Origin: Terriglobus albidus
Lineage (GTDB): Bacteria > Acidobacteriota > Terriglobia > Terriglobales > Acidobacteriaceae
DNA: 64,000 bases
Direction: 5' to 3'
NCBI RefSeq assembly: GCF_008000815.1
Contig: NZ_CP042806.1
Span: forward strand, 5,022,001-5,086,000
Part shown: one piece after another, positions 16,842 through 26,585 of the stretch
How the letters are laid out: each line of letters opens with the position of its first letter
How positions within the stretch are numbered: the stretch's first letter is position 1
The notes under the pieces: generated by a model
What the model was told of the DNA's origin: nothing
Databases searched by the model: none
The model's input: the letters and a program-made list of their open reading frames with translations, nothing else
Translations under genes and position numbers: made by a program

Positions 16842-17404
16842 CCCTCTGACTCCTCTAAGTTTGCCAAGTTCTTCTTGCACTAACATAAGTGGCTATCTAA
16901 AATGAATAGATCCGCAGATGCATGGGCTGACGCGCGGTTGAATTCATCACGCGTGGTGACTATTGCCCAGCTTACTCAGAATCTAGACAAATCAATGCTG
17001 ACTAAAGCCGACACATGGTTTGGCAATTAATGGTTGCCCGATCCCTTTTGCATTAGGCGAAGAAGGTTGGGCGTCAGACCGTCCTGCTTCGAAGAGTCTC
17101 TGCGATGACAACAGAGCAAAATGGATCGATGAGCTGAGGACAGGACATTTGCTATTTGCCGCTCCATGACATCGCTTCAGCATTGCTTCGCAGCACATTC
17201 ACGGCGCGACATGCCTGATCACTGGGCGGAGCGGTAAGCGCTTCAACATGGAAGGTGGCGAGGTAAAACGCACGGCATTGAATGACTCTGATTACGAGAA
17301 CACAAGGGTGAGGCCACGTTCCTCTAAACGAGGCGGCCCCGGCGTCTAAAAGATGGACGACGAGGCCTTCTATGCATTGCGGTTTCCTGGCGCAGTGGAA
17401 TCAA
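16842..17404. other. Intergenic region with one dispersed repeat
   Basis: About 560 bases with no convincing gene. It must hold the phaA promoter near its left end. Bases 17002-17026 are the second copy of the repeat found at 8286-8310. The rest shows no family signature in any frame. Confidence 0.4.
17002..17026. repeat. Dispersed repeat, copy 2
   Basis: Differs from 8286-8310 at three of 25 positions. The hairpin arm is degraded here (GCTGAC against GCCGAC), so this copy would be a weaker structure. It lies between phaA and the SDR gene. Confidence 0.45.
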
Positions 17405-18232
17405 TTAGAAGTGGAACCCGCCTCCACAAATCAGGGTTTCACCCGTGACATAGTCCGAGAGCGGAGAGCAGAAAAACAGAACCGCACCGGCAGCTTCTTC
17501 GGGCGTACCTAGGCGTCCGAGGGGACAGGCTTTCTTCACGGATTCCAGCATGCTGGGTTGGACGCCAATACGAATCTGGTGACCATGCATTTCCATGTTT
17601 GCGTTGTCGCCGTTGAGCGGCTGCACAAGCCGTGTCTCAATTAAGCCAAAGCCAACAGCGTTTACGTTGACGTTGTACCGGCCCCACTCCTTAGCCAGCG
17701 TTTTGGTCAAACCGATTACACCGGCCTTCCCTGAGGAGTAGCCGGCCTGCCCAGGGTTGCCGTCCGTACCGGCGATGGATGTGATGTTGACTATCTTGCG
17801 CATCACCCGCTCGTTATTACTGGACTCGATTTTTGCGGCTTCGCGAATATGAGCTGAAGCTGCGCGCAGGATCCGGAACGGTGTCACCAGGTGAATTTCC
17901 AGCATGGCTTTGAACTGTTCGTCCGTCGTTTTCTGGATGACGCTGTCCCAGCTGTAGCCTGCGTTGTTAACAATGACATGAAGGGAGCCGAAAGTTCCGA
18001 GTACGGCCTCTACGACCGCTTCCGGCGTCGATGGATCAGTAAGGTCCCCGGTAAAGTGTCGCACTCGCCCTGGTTGACCGAATTCGGCTTCCGCTTCCAG
18101 GAGCAACTTTTCGTCCATATCGCTAAGCATCACATTTGCGCCCGCTGTAATCAGACGTTTTGCGATGGCTCTGCCAATACCCCGTCCAGCACCTGTAACA
18201 AGGGCTGTTCTACCTTCCAACGTAAAGGACAT
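17405..18232 (-). CDS. Short-chain dehydrogenase/reductase (FabG-like)
   Basis: A 275-residue classical SDR with TGAGRGIGRAIAKRL, NNAGYSWDSV, ITSIAGTDGNPGQAGYSSGKAG (active Ser, Tyr-x-x-x-Lys) and a final GGGFHF. Compared with phaB it has an insertion after the active site (NGDNANMEMHGHQIRIG). The residue after the first NADP-binding strand is Asp (LSDMD), which favours NAD over NADP. Likely substrates are 3-oxoacyl thioesters. Its position near phaA-phaB suggests a role in hydroxyacyl-CoA supply or oxidation, but the 560-base gap makes this only a possibility. Confidence 0.82.
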   Translation of the reverse strand: MSFTLEGRTALVTGAGRGIGRAIAKRLITAGANVMLSDMDEKLLLEAEAEFGQPGRVRHFTGDLTDPSTPEAVVEAVLGTFGSLHVIVNNAGYSWDSVIQKTTDEQFKAMLEIHLVTPFRILRAASAHIREAAKIESSNNERVMRKIVNITSIAGTDGNPGQAGYSSGKAGVIGLTKTLAKEWGRYNVNVNAVGFGLIETRLVQPLNGDNANMEMHGHQIRIGVQPSMLESVKKACPLGRLGTPEEAAGAVLFFCSPLSDYVTGETLICGGGFHF

Positions 18233-18643
18233 CTCTCACACTCTCTTCTGTCGATCCAATAAGCAGCGTGCTCCGTCACAGAGAGGATGGCTATCCCACC
18301 CCCCTCTATGTGGGCAAACGAAAGTTGTAGCGAGTCATACCTGGATTTGCAGCTCTGTGGAGCATTACCAGAGCTGTGACATCACAGAAGGACTCCTTGA
18401 GGTGCCTCATAAAAAAATGAAGCAATTCAAGGGCCGAATGGAAAAGCCAAACCTCCGCAAGAATCGACAGCCGAAGCCCGCAGCGCAACGAATTGCGCGT
18501 AAATTGCAAGACGTTTCCGGGGCTTCCAATGGGCGCACTTGGACAAAACTGAACGGAGCTATGCACGTTCGGCAGACTCTGCGTTGAAGGCCTCGGCGAT
18601 CTTCTGTTTCCCGGCGTTATCGACTCTGCGGAGTCCGTCCGCG
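18233..18643. other. Intergenic region with no recognisable gene
   Basis: About 410 bases between the SDR start (left) and the end of the M20 gene (right). It contains the SDR promoter. No conserved protein is readable in six frames and no strong terminator for the hut operon was found. Confidence 0.4.
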
Positions 18644-19771
18644 CTACACGTTTTGCATCAGCGACTTGATACAAAGGACGGCTTCGTGCAACTCAGACAA
18701 CGGGACGCATTCTCGGCGGCTGTGCGCGGTCCGCATATCTCCAGGGCCAAAGACCACGACCTCGTTCGCAACAGATGCGAATACGCTAGCTTCAGAACCG
18801 AATGGAATTGATGTGGCCGATCTCTGAGTGAGCGCTTCAATGGCTCGGACGAGATGCGCGTCTTCGGCGGTCTCAAAACCAGCTTGTTGACGCAATCCCT
18901 TAATCTCAAACCGGAAAGTTGGGTCAGCATCTTTCATCTGTTCAGCAATGCTCGTGATCGATTGAAGAACAGAATTGGAAGACTCTCCTGGAAGAGGCCG
19001 CCATTCAACTTGAAACTTGCATTGCCCTGGAACGACATTCTTTGCCGTACCGCCCATGACCGTTCCAATATTGATCGTGGTATACCCAGGTGTGAAGAAA
19101 TCATTCTGCTTTGTTGCGAATTGCGTGGAAAGTTCCTCAATTGCGGTGATCAATCGAGCTGCACCATAAATAGCCGACTTGCCCTGCTGAGGATGTGCAC
19201 TGTGCGCTTCCTCTCCCACAATGGTGATCTCCGCTAGACAGTATCCCTTTCCTGCCCGCGCCGGGTGCAACGAAGTGGGCTCGCCAATAACGATGCGCCT
19301 TGGCTTGATGAGCTCGGCGGCAATCAAGCGTTTGGCACCCAGGCAGCCGATCTCCTCGTCCGCCGTCAAGACTAAACGCAATCCGCGCTGCAACTCGGCT
19401 GGGTTAACTTCGCTGATGGCCGTCAGGAGACAGGCAAGGAATCCCTTCACATCACAGGCCCCGCAGCCGTAAAGCAATCCATCAGTAACGAACGGTTCGA
19501 GAGCTCTCGTCCAGTCCGCCGCATACGGAACCGTGTCTGTATGGCACATGAAGACCAGATCAGCTTCAGGATCTTCGGGGTCTTGTCCGTCGGGAGCGGC
19601 GATCAGATTGACTTTTTCCAGGCCCGCCGCGTCTGCGTAGGTCATCAATCGAGTGTCCCAGTGAGCCCCCTGCAGGACCCGGGCCGCGTACTCCACGATC
19701 GGACGATTAGAAAGAGAGGAAACTGACGGAATACGAATCAGGTTTTCCAGGTGCTCAACGACTGTCTTCAT
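18644..19771 (-). CDS. M20 amidohydrolase (ArgE-like), likely N-formylglutamate deformylase
   Basis: A 375-residue zinc peptidase/deacylase of the M20 family. FMCHTDTVP, CGACDVKGFLA, LTADEEIGCLGAKR and GEPTSLHPARAGKGY give the metal-binding His, Asp, catalytic Glu and further ligands; GPGDMRTAHSRRE gives the last His. By family it resembles acetylornithine deacetylase. It is the last gene of the hut operon, overlapping hutF by four bases, and no HutG is present. The pathway after HutF needs an enzyme to split N-formylglutamate, so this protein most likely does that job. Assignment to the family is firm; the substrate is inferred from context. Confidence 0.75.
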   Translation of the reverse strand: MKTVVEHLENLIRIPSVSSLSNRPIVEYAARVLQGAHWDTRLMTYADAAGLEKVNLIAAPDGQDPEDPEADLVFMCHTDTVPYAADWTRALEPFVTDGLLYGCGACDVKGFLACLLTAISEVNPAELQRGLRLVLTADEEIGCLGAKRLIAAELIKPRRIVIGEPTSLHPARAGKGYCLAEITIVGEEAHSAHPQQGKSAIYGAARLITAIEELSTQFATKQNDFFTPGYTTINIGTVMGGTAKNVVPGQCKFQVEWRPLPGESSNSVLQSITSIAEQMKDADPTFRFEIKGLRQQAGFETAEDAHLVRAIEALTQRSATSIPFGSEASVFASVANEVVVFGPGDMRTAHSRRECVPLSELHEAVLCIKSLMQNV

Positions 19772-21174
19772 CGGCCCGCACTTTCAGGAGCGTTGTTCTG
19801 CCACACCTTCCCATGAATCTCGTTATAACGAGCAACAATTTCGTTCTGCAGTGGATGCTGTTGATCGCGAACGATGAACCTGCCATTCACGATCACGTCC
19901 CGAATCGCTGACCGATTGAGAGAGAACACGGTCATGGGCAACAGGTCATCAGAGGAGTGCCCGGCTATCGATAGATCGTCGAGATCGACCGTAAAACAAT
20001 CCGCGAATGAGCCCGATGTAAACTCACCCGTCGGGACAGAGAGCGCGCGAGCACCGTTCACCGTTGCACATGCGAAGAGACGCGAAGCGAGAGTCTCTTC
20101 TTCTATCTGATCCAGGATTGCGCGCTCCTGATCGCGGAGCCGTAGATGATAGTCAAGCTCACGTGCGTCCTCGAGCGGGTCGATCTGCGCCTGGCTATCC
20201 GATCCGAGCGCTACGCGAATGCCTGCTCTCATCACGAGGTCGGAAGCAATCACACCATCTCCGAGATTGCGTTCGGTCGTGGGACAGGAGCAGACGGTGG
20301 CTTCGGCTTGAGAGAGCATCTCAATCTCACTGGAGCTAATGTGAATCGAATGCACTGCGGTAAAGTCGGGACCGAGGATGCGGTTCCGGCTTAGGAGTTC
20401 CACCGGAGTGTAGCCGTATTCGCGGACACATGCCGTATTCTCCGCAATCTGTTCTGCCACATGCATATGCAGAGGAAGCTTTCTCGATCGGCTCCACGCT
20501 GCAATCTCCTCCAGATCTGGCAATGGCACAGCGCGAACGCTGTGAGGAGCAACACCAAAACGAACCTCCGCTGCGTTCGCCGGAAACCCTTCCACGAGAG
20601 CGTCCATGTTGAGCAGAAAGTCGTGGGTTGACTCAAAGAATCGCGCTTGGCCTGGATCACGAGGCAGCTCGTATCCCGACCTCAGATATGCGGTCCGAAG
20701 TAGAACGACTCGCAATCCTACTGATTGTGCCGCCGCGATTACCTGTTTACTGAGTAGATTGGGGTCGTCATACGGGCGGCCGTCTGCGCTGGTATGGAGG
20801 TAGTGAAACTCCCCAACTGTTGTAGTCCCGGCAAGCACCATCTCAAGAAAAGCCATCCTTGCCACATCGTAGATTTCCTGAGGGTTCAGTTGAGCTGCAG
20901 CGTGGTACATCGTCCCCCGCCAGCTCCAGAAATCCTTTCCACTCACTATCCTCGATTCGGACTTGCCTCGGATGAGGCGCTGAAAGGAGTGAGAGTGAGC
21001 ATTGACGAAGCCTGGCATGAGCGCTTTACCGCGCAGCTCAATCACCTTGTCGACAGGGCTGTCCGCGTGTGCGGCCAGTTTTACGATCTGACCGGTTTCA
21101 TTTACCAGAAGTCCTCTATTCGAGATGAATGTACCGCCGGAATAGAGCAACCGCGGAAGGTAAAGGGTATTCAT
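19768..21174 (-). CDS. hutF: Formiminoglutamate deiminase
   Basis: A 468-residue amidohydrolase-superfamily protein. GFVNAHSHSFQRLIRGKSE gives the metal-binding His pair, DFWSWRGTMYHAAAQL and VGEFHYLHTSADGRPY are HutF hallmarks, and LHMHVAEQ, VHSIHIS and LGSDSQAQIDPLEDAREL supply the remaining His and Asp. HutF converts N-formimino-L-glutamate to N-formyl-L-glutamate and ammonia, the five-step route of histidine breakdown. The open frame reaches 21372, but that would overlap hutI; ATG 21174 is the proper start. The gene lies 43 bases after hutI and its stop overlaps the M20 start (ATGA). Confidence 0.92.
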   Translation of the reverse strand: MNTLYLPRLLYSGGTFISNRGLLVNETGQIVKLAAHADSPVDKVIELRGKALMPGFVNAHSHSFQRLIRGKSESRIVSGKDFWSWRGTMYHAAAQLNPQEIYDVARMAFLEMVLAGTTTVGEFHYLHTSADGRPYDDPNLLSKQVIAAAQSVGLRVVLLRTAYLRSGYELPRDPGQARFFESTHDFLLNMDALVEGFPANAAEVRFGVAPHSVRAVPLPDLEEIAAWSRSRKLPLHMHVAEQIAENTACVREYGYTPVELLSRNRILGPDFTAVHSIHISSSEIEMLSQAEATVCSCPTTERNLGDGVIASDLVMRAGIRVALGSDSQAQIDPLEDARELDYHLRLRDQERAILDQIEEETLASRLFACATVNGARALSVPTGEFTSGSFADCFTVDLDDLSIAGHSSDDLLPMTVFSLNRSAIRDVIVNGRFIVRDQQHPLQNEIVARYNEIHGKVWQNNAPESAGR

Positions 21175-21217
21175 CGAGCATCCTCGTCCAAATCGAAGTT
21201 GTTCTGAGTGCGGGCAG

Positions 21218-22444
21218 TCATGCCGGGAGCCTTTCTCCACGAATCCACACTTCACGCACAGGATTGGTCCCGAGGGTGTAGACCAGCTCCCGCCAGTCGC
21301 TTCCCTCCAACACCAGAAAGTCGGCCTGCAATCCCATCTCAAGCCGGCCGGCGTCCTCGAGTCCGAGAGCACAAGCAGCGTTTACTGTACCGGCAACCAG
21401 AGCCTCCTGTGCTGTCAGGCCATTTAAACGCGCCGCGAGGGCAAGAGCTGTTGCAGCAGAGAATAGCGGACTCGATCCAGGGTTCAGGTCAGTCCCAACC
21501 GCGACCGCCGCGCCTGCATCCACCAACTGCCTCCCTGGTGCCGCGGGTATCCCGAGATGTAGAGAGACCCCGGGAAGGATCGTCGCTATTGTAGAACTGG
21601 CTGCGAGCATAGCAAGCTGATCAGGACCGCACGCTTCAAGATGATCGACACTCAACGCGCCGATCCGCAGACCAAGCTCTAACCCTCCGATCCGCTGAAA
21701 CTGCTCCGTGTGCAACTTTACCGCGAGGCCATGCTGCTTCGCACTTTGCAGGAGCAATGCAGCCTCGTCCACATGCCACGCTTCCCTTTCAACGAAGACG
21801 TCGACTGCTGTAGCCAGCTTCCGCCTTGCAACCTCAGGAATGAGCTCGGTGCACATCTCTGCGATATATCCGATACGGTCTGCAGTGTCTACAGGGGGAA
21901 TGTGTATCAGTAAGGTAGGCAAAAGGCGAGCGGGTATTGATGCATCAAGTGCCTGAATCACTTCGAGCATTGCAATCTCGACAGCAGGCGTGAAGCCATA
22001 ACCGGACTTCACCTCAATGGTGGTTGCGCCGGATCGCAGCAGCGCATGAATGCGTGGTTCCGCAATCGAGACCAATTCGTCCTTTGTAGCCGCAGCAGTG
22101 GCGCGGATTGTTCTTCGTATCCCACCACCCGCTGCCAGGATTGCTTCGTAGGTCTCGCCCGACGTGCGCGCATCGAAGTCATCCAGCCTGTCACCAGCCC
22201 ATACTGCATGGGTATGCGGATCAATCAATCCAGGAACCACTGCACGATTTCCTACATCGACCGATGCTAAAGCCTCACCGTTCCAGTCGCGCTCCTTCCC
22301 TATCCAGACGATCCGGCCGTTGCAGATGGCGATTGCGGCGCGTTCCATCATATGCAAATCGCGCATTGCCAGACCATGCCTTGCACCGCTCCCTTTAGCC
22401 GTGACGAGTTGCGAGATTCCGGTAATCAGCAGGTCAGCGGTCAT
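21218..22444 (-). CDS. hutI: Imidazolonepropionase
   Basis: A 408-residue amidohydrolase. [19 protein letters not shown] (metal-binding His pair), [38 protein letters not shown] and [11 protein letters not shown] are characteristic of HutI. It hydrolyses 4-imidazolone-5-propionate to N-formiminoglutamate, third in histidine degradation. Its start overlaps the hutU stop by four bases, so translation is coupled. Family length is 400-410, as here. Confidence 0.95.
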   Translation of the reverse strand: MTADLLITGISQLVTAKGSGARHGLAMRDLHMMERAAIAICNGRIVWIGKERDWNGEALASVDVGNRAVVPGLIDPHTHAVWAGDRLDDFDARTSGETYEAILAAGGGIRRTIRATAAATKDELVSIAEPRIHALLRSGATTIEVKSGYGFTPAVEIAMLEVIQALDASIPARLLPTLLIHIPPVDTADRIGYIAEMCTELIPEVARRKLATAVDVFVEREAWHVDEAALLLQSAKQHGLAVKLHTEQFQRIGGLELGLRIGALSVDHLEACGPDQLAMLAASSTIATILPGVSLHLGIPAAPGRQLVDAGAAVAVGTDLNPGSSPLFSAATALALAARLNGLTAQEALVAGTVNAACALGLEDAGRLEMGLQADFLVLEGSDWRELVYTLGTNPVREVWIRGERLPA

Positions 22445-24099
22445 GGAATACTCGGCAGGTCCAGGCCACGTTGTTTTGCCGTGCTCAGGGCTTTTTCGTA
22501 TCCAGCGTCGGCGTGGCGGATGACTCCCATTGCGGGGTCATTCTTCAGGCACAACCTTAGGCGCTCGTCAGCCTCATCGCTCCCGTCGGCAACTGCAACC
22601 AATCCCGCGTGTTGGCTGTATCCCATACCAACTCCCCCACCATGATGAAAGCTCATCCACGCCGCTCCACTTGCAATTCCGGTTGCGAAGTTGAGCAATG
22701 CCCAATCGGAGACTGCATCCGAACCATCCAGCATTCCTTCTGTCTCACGGAATGGACTGGCTACAGAGCCTGCATCAAGATGATCTCGCCCAATCACGAT
22801 TGGCGCCTTCAAGCGTCCGTCACGCACCATCTGATTGAAGAGCAATCCAGCCCGATCGCGTTCGCAATAGCCGAGCCAGCAAATGCGTGCCGGTAGTCCT
22901 TGAAAGGCAATTTGAGTCGATGCGAAGCTCAGCCATTCGTTTAAACGCCTATCTTCCGGGAAGAGCTCCAGCAGCGCCTGATCCGTCTTTGCAATATCGG
23001 ATGGATCACCGGATAGCGCTACCCAGCGGAAGGGTCCACGCCCCTCGCAAAAAGAATCGCGGATAAAGGCGGGGACAAATCCTGGATAGGAAAAAGCATC
23101 GCTTACACCTGCAAGTTTCGCTTGTGCACGTAAGTTATTTCCGTAGTCGAATGCAACGGCGCCCCGCCGCTGCATCTCCAGAATTGCCTGTACATGCTCT
23201 GCAATCGAGGATTGCACGCGCTCCAGGTACGCTTTCGGATCCTGTGTCCGCAGCGAGTTCAGATCCTCGTCCGCACGAGCAGATGGTAGATAGCCCCACA
23301 TCGGATCGTGGGCGCTCGTCTGGTCCGTGACGAGGTCAGGAGTGAATCCAAGCTGAACCATCTTCGGCAGCAACTCCGCCGCATTGCCGATCAGACCGAT
23401 GGATACCGCCTCGCGTCGCCGCTTGGCCAGCTGGGCCAACTGGATCGCTTCATTCAGAGAGTTAGTCGTCTTGTCGAGATAGCGCGTCTCCAGGCGACGC
23501 CGAATGCGGGCCGGATCGACTTCGATACAGATGCTGACACCGCCAGCGAGCTTGATAGCAAGGGGCTGCGCCCCTCCCATGCCGCCAAGGCCGGCGGTGA
23601 CGGTGATAGTTCCTGCAAGCGTATCGTTGAAATGGCGTTGTGCCGCGCCTCGAAATGTCTCGTATGTCCCCTGCAGAATCCCTTGGGTGCCAATATAGAT
23701 CCACGAGCCCGCGGTCATCTGGCCGTACATCATCAACCCGGCGGCATCCAACTTGTCGAACTCTTCCCACGTTGCCCAACGCGGCACCAGATTGGAGTTT
23801 GCAATCAAGATCCGCGGCGCTAGCCTGTGTGTCTCGAGCACAGCGACAGCTTTGCCGGACTGCACCAGCAGCGTCTGGTTGTTCTCGAGCCGGTCGAGTG
23901 TTTCAACGATCTTGTGATAGCACTCCCAGTTGCGCGCCGCCTTGCCTCGTCCGCCATAAACGATTAACTCTTCAGGCTTTTCAGCTACATCAGGATCAAG
24001 ATTGTTCATCAGCATCCGTTTGGCTGCTTCTTGAATCCATCCACGGGCCGTTCTAGTGTTGCCGCGGGGAGCCCGGATTGGCGAATAGGCTTCTGTCAC
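22441..24099 (-). CDS. hutU: Urocanate hydratase
   Basis: A 552-residue NAD-dependent urocanase, normal family length. Visible blocks are [112 protein letters not shown] and [17 protein letters not shown]. It hydrates urocanate to 4-imidazolone-5-propionate. The start overlaps the hutH stop by one base (TAATG type). The whole hut run is thus one tightly coupled transcript. Confidence 0.96.
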   Translation of the reverse strand: MTEAYSPIRAPRGNTRTARGWIQEAAKRMLMNNLDPDVAEKPEELIVYGGRGKAARNWECYHKIVETLDRLENNQTLLVQSGKAVAVLETHRLAPRILIANSNLVPRWATWEEFDKLDAAGLMMYGQMTAGSWIYIGTQGILQGTYETFRGAAQRHFNDTLAGTITVTAGLGGMGGAQPLAIKLAGGVSICIEVDPARIRRRLETRYLDKTTNSLNEAIQLAQLAKRRREAVSIGLIGNAAELLPKMVQLGFTPDLVTDQTSAHDPMWGYLPSARADEDLNSLRTQDPKAYLERVQSSIAEHVQAILEMQRRGAVAFDYGNNLRAQAKLAGVSDAFSYPGFVPAFIRDSFCEGRGPFRWVALSGDPSDIAKTDQALLELFPEDRRLNEWLSFASTQIAFQGLPARICWLGYCERDRAGLLFNQMVRDGRLKAPIVIGRDHLDAGSVASPFRETEGMLDGSDAVSDWALLNFATGIASGAAWMSFHHGGGVGMGYSQHAGLVAVADGSDEADERLRLCLKNDPAMGVIRHADAGYEKALSTAKQRGLDLPSIP

Positions 24100-25661
24100 T
24101 ACATTGCCTCCACGGACTCAACGCTTTCAACGTGATGCAGTGCATCATCCGCCAAAAAACTCGACGCTTCTTCCATCCGGACAGAGAGGACGCAGTCTTC
24201 ACGCCACGCTGGAATACGCGCGCGGAAGCGAGCACGCGCTTCTTCGAGTGCCGGCGTCGAGGTATCCCCACGAAGGTCCAGCGCGCGAGTTGCTGCCAAC
24301 AACTCTATCGCAACAACCATCCTGGCCAGCGTCACGGCCTGCTCCAGTTTGAGCGCGGAAGTCATGCCCATGCTGACAAAGTCCTCTTGATTACCGCTCG
24401 TAGGAATAGACCCCGTCGATGCGGGAGAGGCCAGGACTCTCAACTCTGCGACCAACGCCGCAGCGGTTACCTGGGCCATCATCAGTCCGGACTCGATCCC
24501 AGGGGTCGATGCGAGAAATGCGGGAAGCCCCTCGTTCAGACCAGGATTCAGCAGCCGCTCCGTCCGTCGTTCCGATATGCCGGCAAGCTGGCACAGGGCG
24601 ATCGCCAGATAATCCAGGGCGAGCGCCAGCGGAGCGCCGTGAAAGTTTCCACCAGAGACAATCGCATCCTCGAATACCAGTGGATTGTCCGTGGCACTGT
24701 TCAGTTCAATCTCGAAGACCCTGCGAGCCTCCGCCAACGTATCCCAGACGGCGCCGTGTACCTGGGGGATGCAACGGAGACAATATGCGTCCTGAATGCG
24801 ACTGCCCTGAATGCGACTGCCCTGGATGCGACTACCCTGGATGCGACTGCCCTCTCCATGCATCCTCGGGATCGAACTCCCCTTTAGCAGACGGGCAAGA
24901 TGGGCCGCACTCAACATCTGCCCCGGATGAGGCCGCGCCGCATGCAAACGCGAGTCGAGTGCGGCTGCAATTCCACGAAGTGCTTCCATGGTCAATGCTG
25001 CGGTAGTCTGGGCAGAATAGAACAGGCTTTCAAGTTCACGTAGCTGCAAGCAGCCCATAGAAAGCATTGCCTGCGTACCATTCAAAAGCGATATACCCTC
25101 TTTGCCCATAAGGGTTACAGGCTTCAACCCGGCGCGCTCCAGGCAAACTCCACCAGGCAGCACTTCACCCTGATACTCCGCCTGGCCCTCGCCTAGCAGT
25201 ACGAGTGCTATATGAGCAAGGGGAGCCAGATCTCCGCTCGCGCCCACGCTGCCTCGCGATGGGATCACCGGAGTGATCTTATGGTTGAGCAGATCGCAAA
25301 TACGCTCACCAACGATGGGCCGTATACCGGAAAGCCCCTTCGCCAGAACGTTGGCCCGAATCAGCATCATGCCCCGCACGACGGGCACAGACAGAGGAGC
25401 ACCCACGCCGCAACAGTGCGAACGAATCAGGTTGACCTGCATTGCTTCGATCTCGGACTCGGCGAGGCGAATATTTGCCAGCAGGCCCACACCCGTATTG
25501 AGTGCATACACAGGCTTCGACCCGCCTAATGCGTCCTCAACTCTCGCACGCGAAATGTTCATCCTTTCAATGGCAGCAGCAGAGACCCGCACCGGCTCTG
25601 CCCTTTCGGCTACCGCAATGACATCGTCAATCGTGAGGCCAGCACCATCCAGGTGAACCAT
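24099..25661 (-). CDS. hutH: Histidine ammonia-lyase with in-frame pentapeptide repeat
   Basis: A 520-residue histidine ammonia-lyase producing urocanate. [14 protein letters not shown] contains Ala141-Ser142-Gly143, which cyclise to the MIO electrophile. [43 protein letters not shown] and [16 protein letters not shown] are further active-site blocks. Just before DAYCLRC, where the family has (V/I)QDAYS, the unit GSRIQ occurs four times in a row, coded by a 15-bp tandem repeat. The C-terminus ends [10 protein letters not shown]. The enzyme is slightly longer than usual (about 505) because of these additions. It heads the hut operon. Confidence 0.94.
   Translation of the reverse strand: MVHLDGAGLTIDDVIAVAERAEPVRVSAAAIERMNISRARVEDALGGSKPVYALNTGVGLLANIRLAESEIEAMQVNLIRSHCCGVGAPLSVPVVRGMMLIRANVLAKGLSGIRPIVGERICDLLNHKITPVIPSRGSVGASGDLAPLAHIALVLLGEGQAEYQGEVLPGGVCLERAGLKPVTLMGKEGISLLNGTQAMLSMGCLQLRELESLFYSAQTTAALTMEALRGIAAALDSRLHAARPHPGQMLSAAHLARLLKGSSIPRMHGEGSRIQGSRIQGSRIQGSRIQDAYCLRCIPQVHGAVWDTLAEARRVFEIELNSATDNPLVFEDAIVSGGNFHGAPLALALDYLAIALCQLAGISERRTERLLNPGLNEGLPAFLASTPGIESGLMMAQVTAAALVAELRVLASPASTGSIPTSGNQEDFVSMGMTSALKLEQAVTLARMVVAIELLAATRALDLRGDTSTPALEEARARFRARIPAWREDCVLSVRMEEASSFLADDALHHVESVESVEAM
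24791..24850 (-). repeat. 15-bp tandem repeat (4 copies) within hutH
   Basis: Four 15-base units of the form CCTG(A/G)ATGCGACT(G/A)C on the + strand, differing at one or two bases. They encode four GSRIQ pentapeptides in the hutH frame. Every change in copy number keeps the frame, so the locus could vary in length without loss of reading. Confidence 0.9.
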
Positions 25662-25768
25662 GTCGCAGATGGTAAGGAAAATGACTCGCGAAGAGAATGG
25701 CCGTTCCCCTGTTCTTCAACACTTGTACGCTTGAATCAACGGTTATAGTCGTCTATATTCGCTGAAAC

Positions 25769-25792
25769 CACTGTAAATAGCCCTTTACAGTG
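25769..25792. promoter_or_regulatory. Putative Lrp/AsnC operator between hutH and its regulator
   Basis: CACTGTAAA (25769-25777) and TTTACAGTG (25784-25792) are perfect 9-base arms around a 6-base centre (TAGCCC). The 24-bp palindrome lies midway between the divergent hutH and Lrp-family genes, 50 bases before the regulator. AT-rich TATATT/TATAGT elements adjoin it. Lrp-family proteins bind such dyads and often respond to the amino acid whose catabolism they control, here presumably histidine or urocanate. Confidence 0.6.
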
Positions 25793-25842
25793 CAAGCTAT
25801 GGGATAACGCCATCGCTACACGGAAAAATCGGAGCTGAGCCA

Positions 25843-26307
25843 ATGCTTCCATCCAGCGGGATCGATCTCATCGACAAGAAAATACTCCAGGAACTCAACT
25901 CCGATGCACGCATCCCGTTCGCAGAGTTGGGCCGGCGAGTCGGTCTCTCTCCCTCTGCAGCTGCCGAACGCGTCCGCCAGCTTGAGAGCCTTGAACTCAT
26001 CAGGGGCTACCGCGCAGAGATCAACCTTCAAGCGCTCGGATTCTCGATCACAGCATTTGTGCGGCTTACCTGCGACGGGAACCATTACAGACCCTTCCTC
26101 AAATTCCTGCCCACTCTCGACGCGGTACAGGAATGCCATCACCTGACCGGAGGCGATGCTTTCCTCCTGAAGATAGTCCTCTCTTCAGTCGAACAACTGG
26201 AAGACTTGATCGAGAAGCTGCTTCCGTATGGAAATCCGACGACCAGCATGGTGCTCTCCACGCCGCTGGAGCGGAAGCAGGATTCCCGACTTTTGAGCAA
26301 CCTCTAG
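25843..26307 (+). CDS. Lrp/AsnC family transcriptional regulator of the hut operon
   Basis: A 154-residue protein. The N-terminal HTH (residues 8-60) reads LIDKKILQELNSDARIPFAELGRRVGLSPSAAAERVRQLESLELIRGYRAEIN, typical of AsnC-type domains. The C-terminal RAM domain contains HHLTGGDAFLLKIVLSSVEQLEDLIEKLLPYG. It is divergent from hutH, with a palindrome between them, so it probably senses histidine or an intermediate and controls hut. The TAG stop codon is formed by the left edge of a terminal-inverted-repeat element (26305-26353), so the original 3' end may have been altered. Confidence 0.88.
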   Translation: MLPSSGIDLIDKKILQELNSDARIPFAELGRRVGLSPSAAAERVRQLESLELIRGYRAEINLQALGFSITAFVRLTCDGNHYRPFLKFLPTLDAVQECHHLTGGDAFLLKIVLSSVEQLEDLIEKLLPYGNPTTSMVLSTPLERKQDSRLLSNL

Positions 26308-26353
26308 GGCATTTTTCCTGTTGCTGGGGTATCCCGGACAGGAAAAGGCTCTA
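26305..26353. mobile_element. Deletion derivative of the TA-flanked MITE-like element
   Basis: Forty-nine bases beginning TAGGGCATTTTTCCTGTT and ending ACAGGAAAAGGCTCTA. They correspond to the left 33 bases and right inverted repeat of the full elements at 52936-53052 and 55391-55506; the middle, including CTGGGGTATCCCGG, matches the left arm of the 55391 copy. Folded as RNA it is a strong hairpin, so it may now end the Lrp transcript. Confidence 0.6.
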
Positions 26354-26585
26354 GTCGACGATACCTTGGCTACAAGCAGCGGATTCGGTCGGTCCATGAT
26401 CGCATCGGAATCGAACCAAATAGCCGAGTCGCCGGCGTTACGGGTCATTTGTAAGTACGTTGGCGCCCAATGACTGTTGACAGCAGCACCGGGGCCGGGT
26501 ATAAGCAAGCCCCACCTCAAAGAGGCGGCGCGCCGCACCGTAACTTCGCGGCGACGACAGCTCGATCCAAGAGGGAGAGACAGCA

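Noticed and set aside
16992-17198. A 68-codon minus-strand frame between phaA and the SDR
   Set aside because: Cys/Ser/Pro-rich chance reading without a start signal; it runs across the dispersed repeat.
24791-24850. Short tandem repeats considered as a CRISPR array
   Set aside because: The units are contiguous with no spacers, only 15 bp, and in frame inside hutH; no cas genes are present.
26380-26440. GGAATCGAACC considered as the T-arm of a minus-strand tRNA
   Set aside because: No matching cloverleaf was found on either side.
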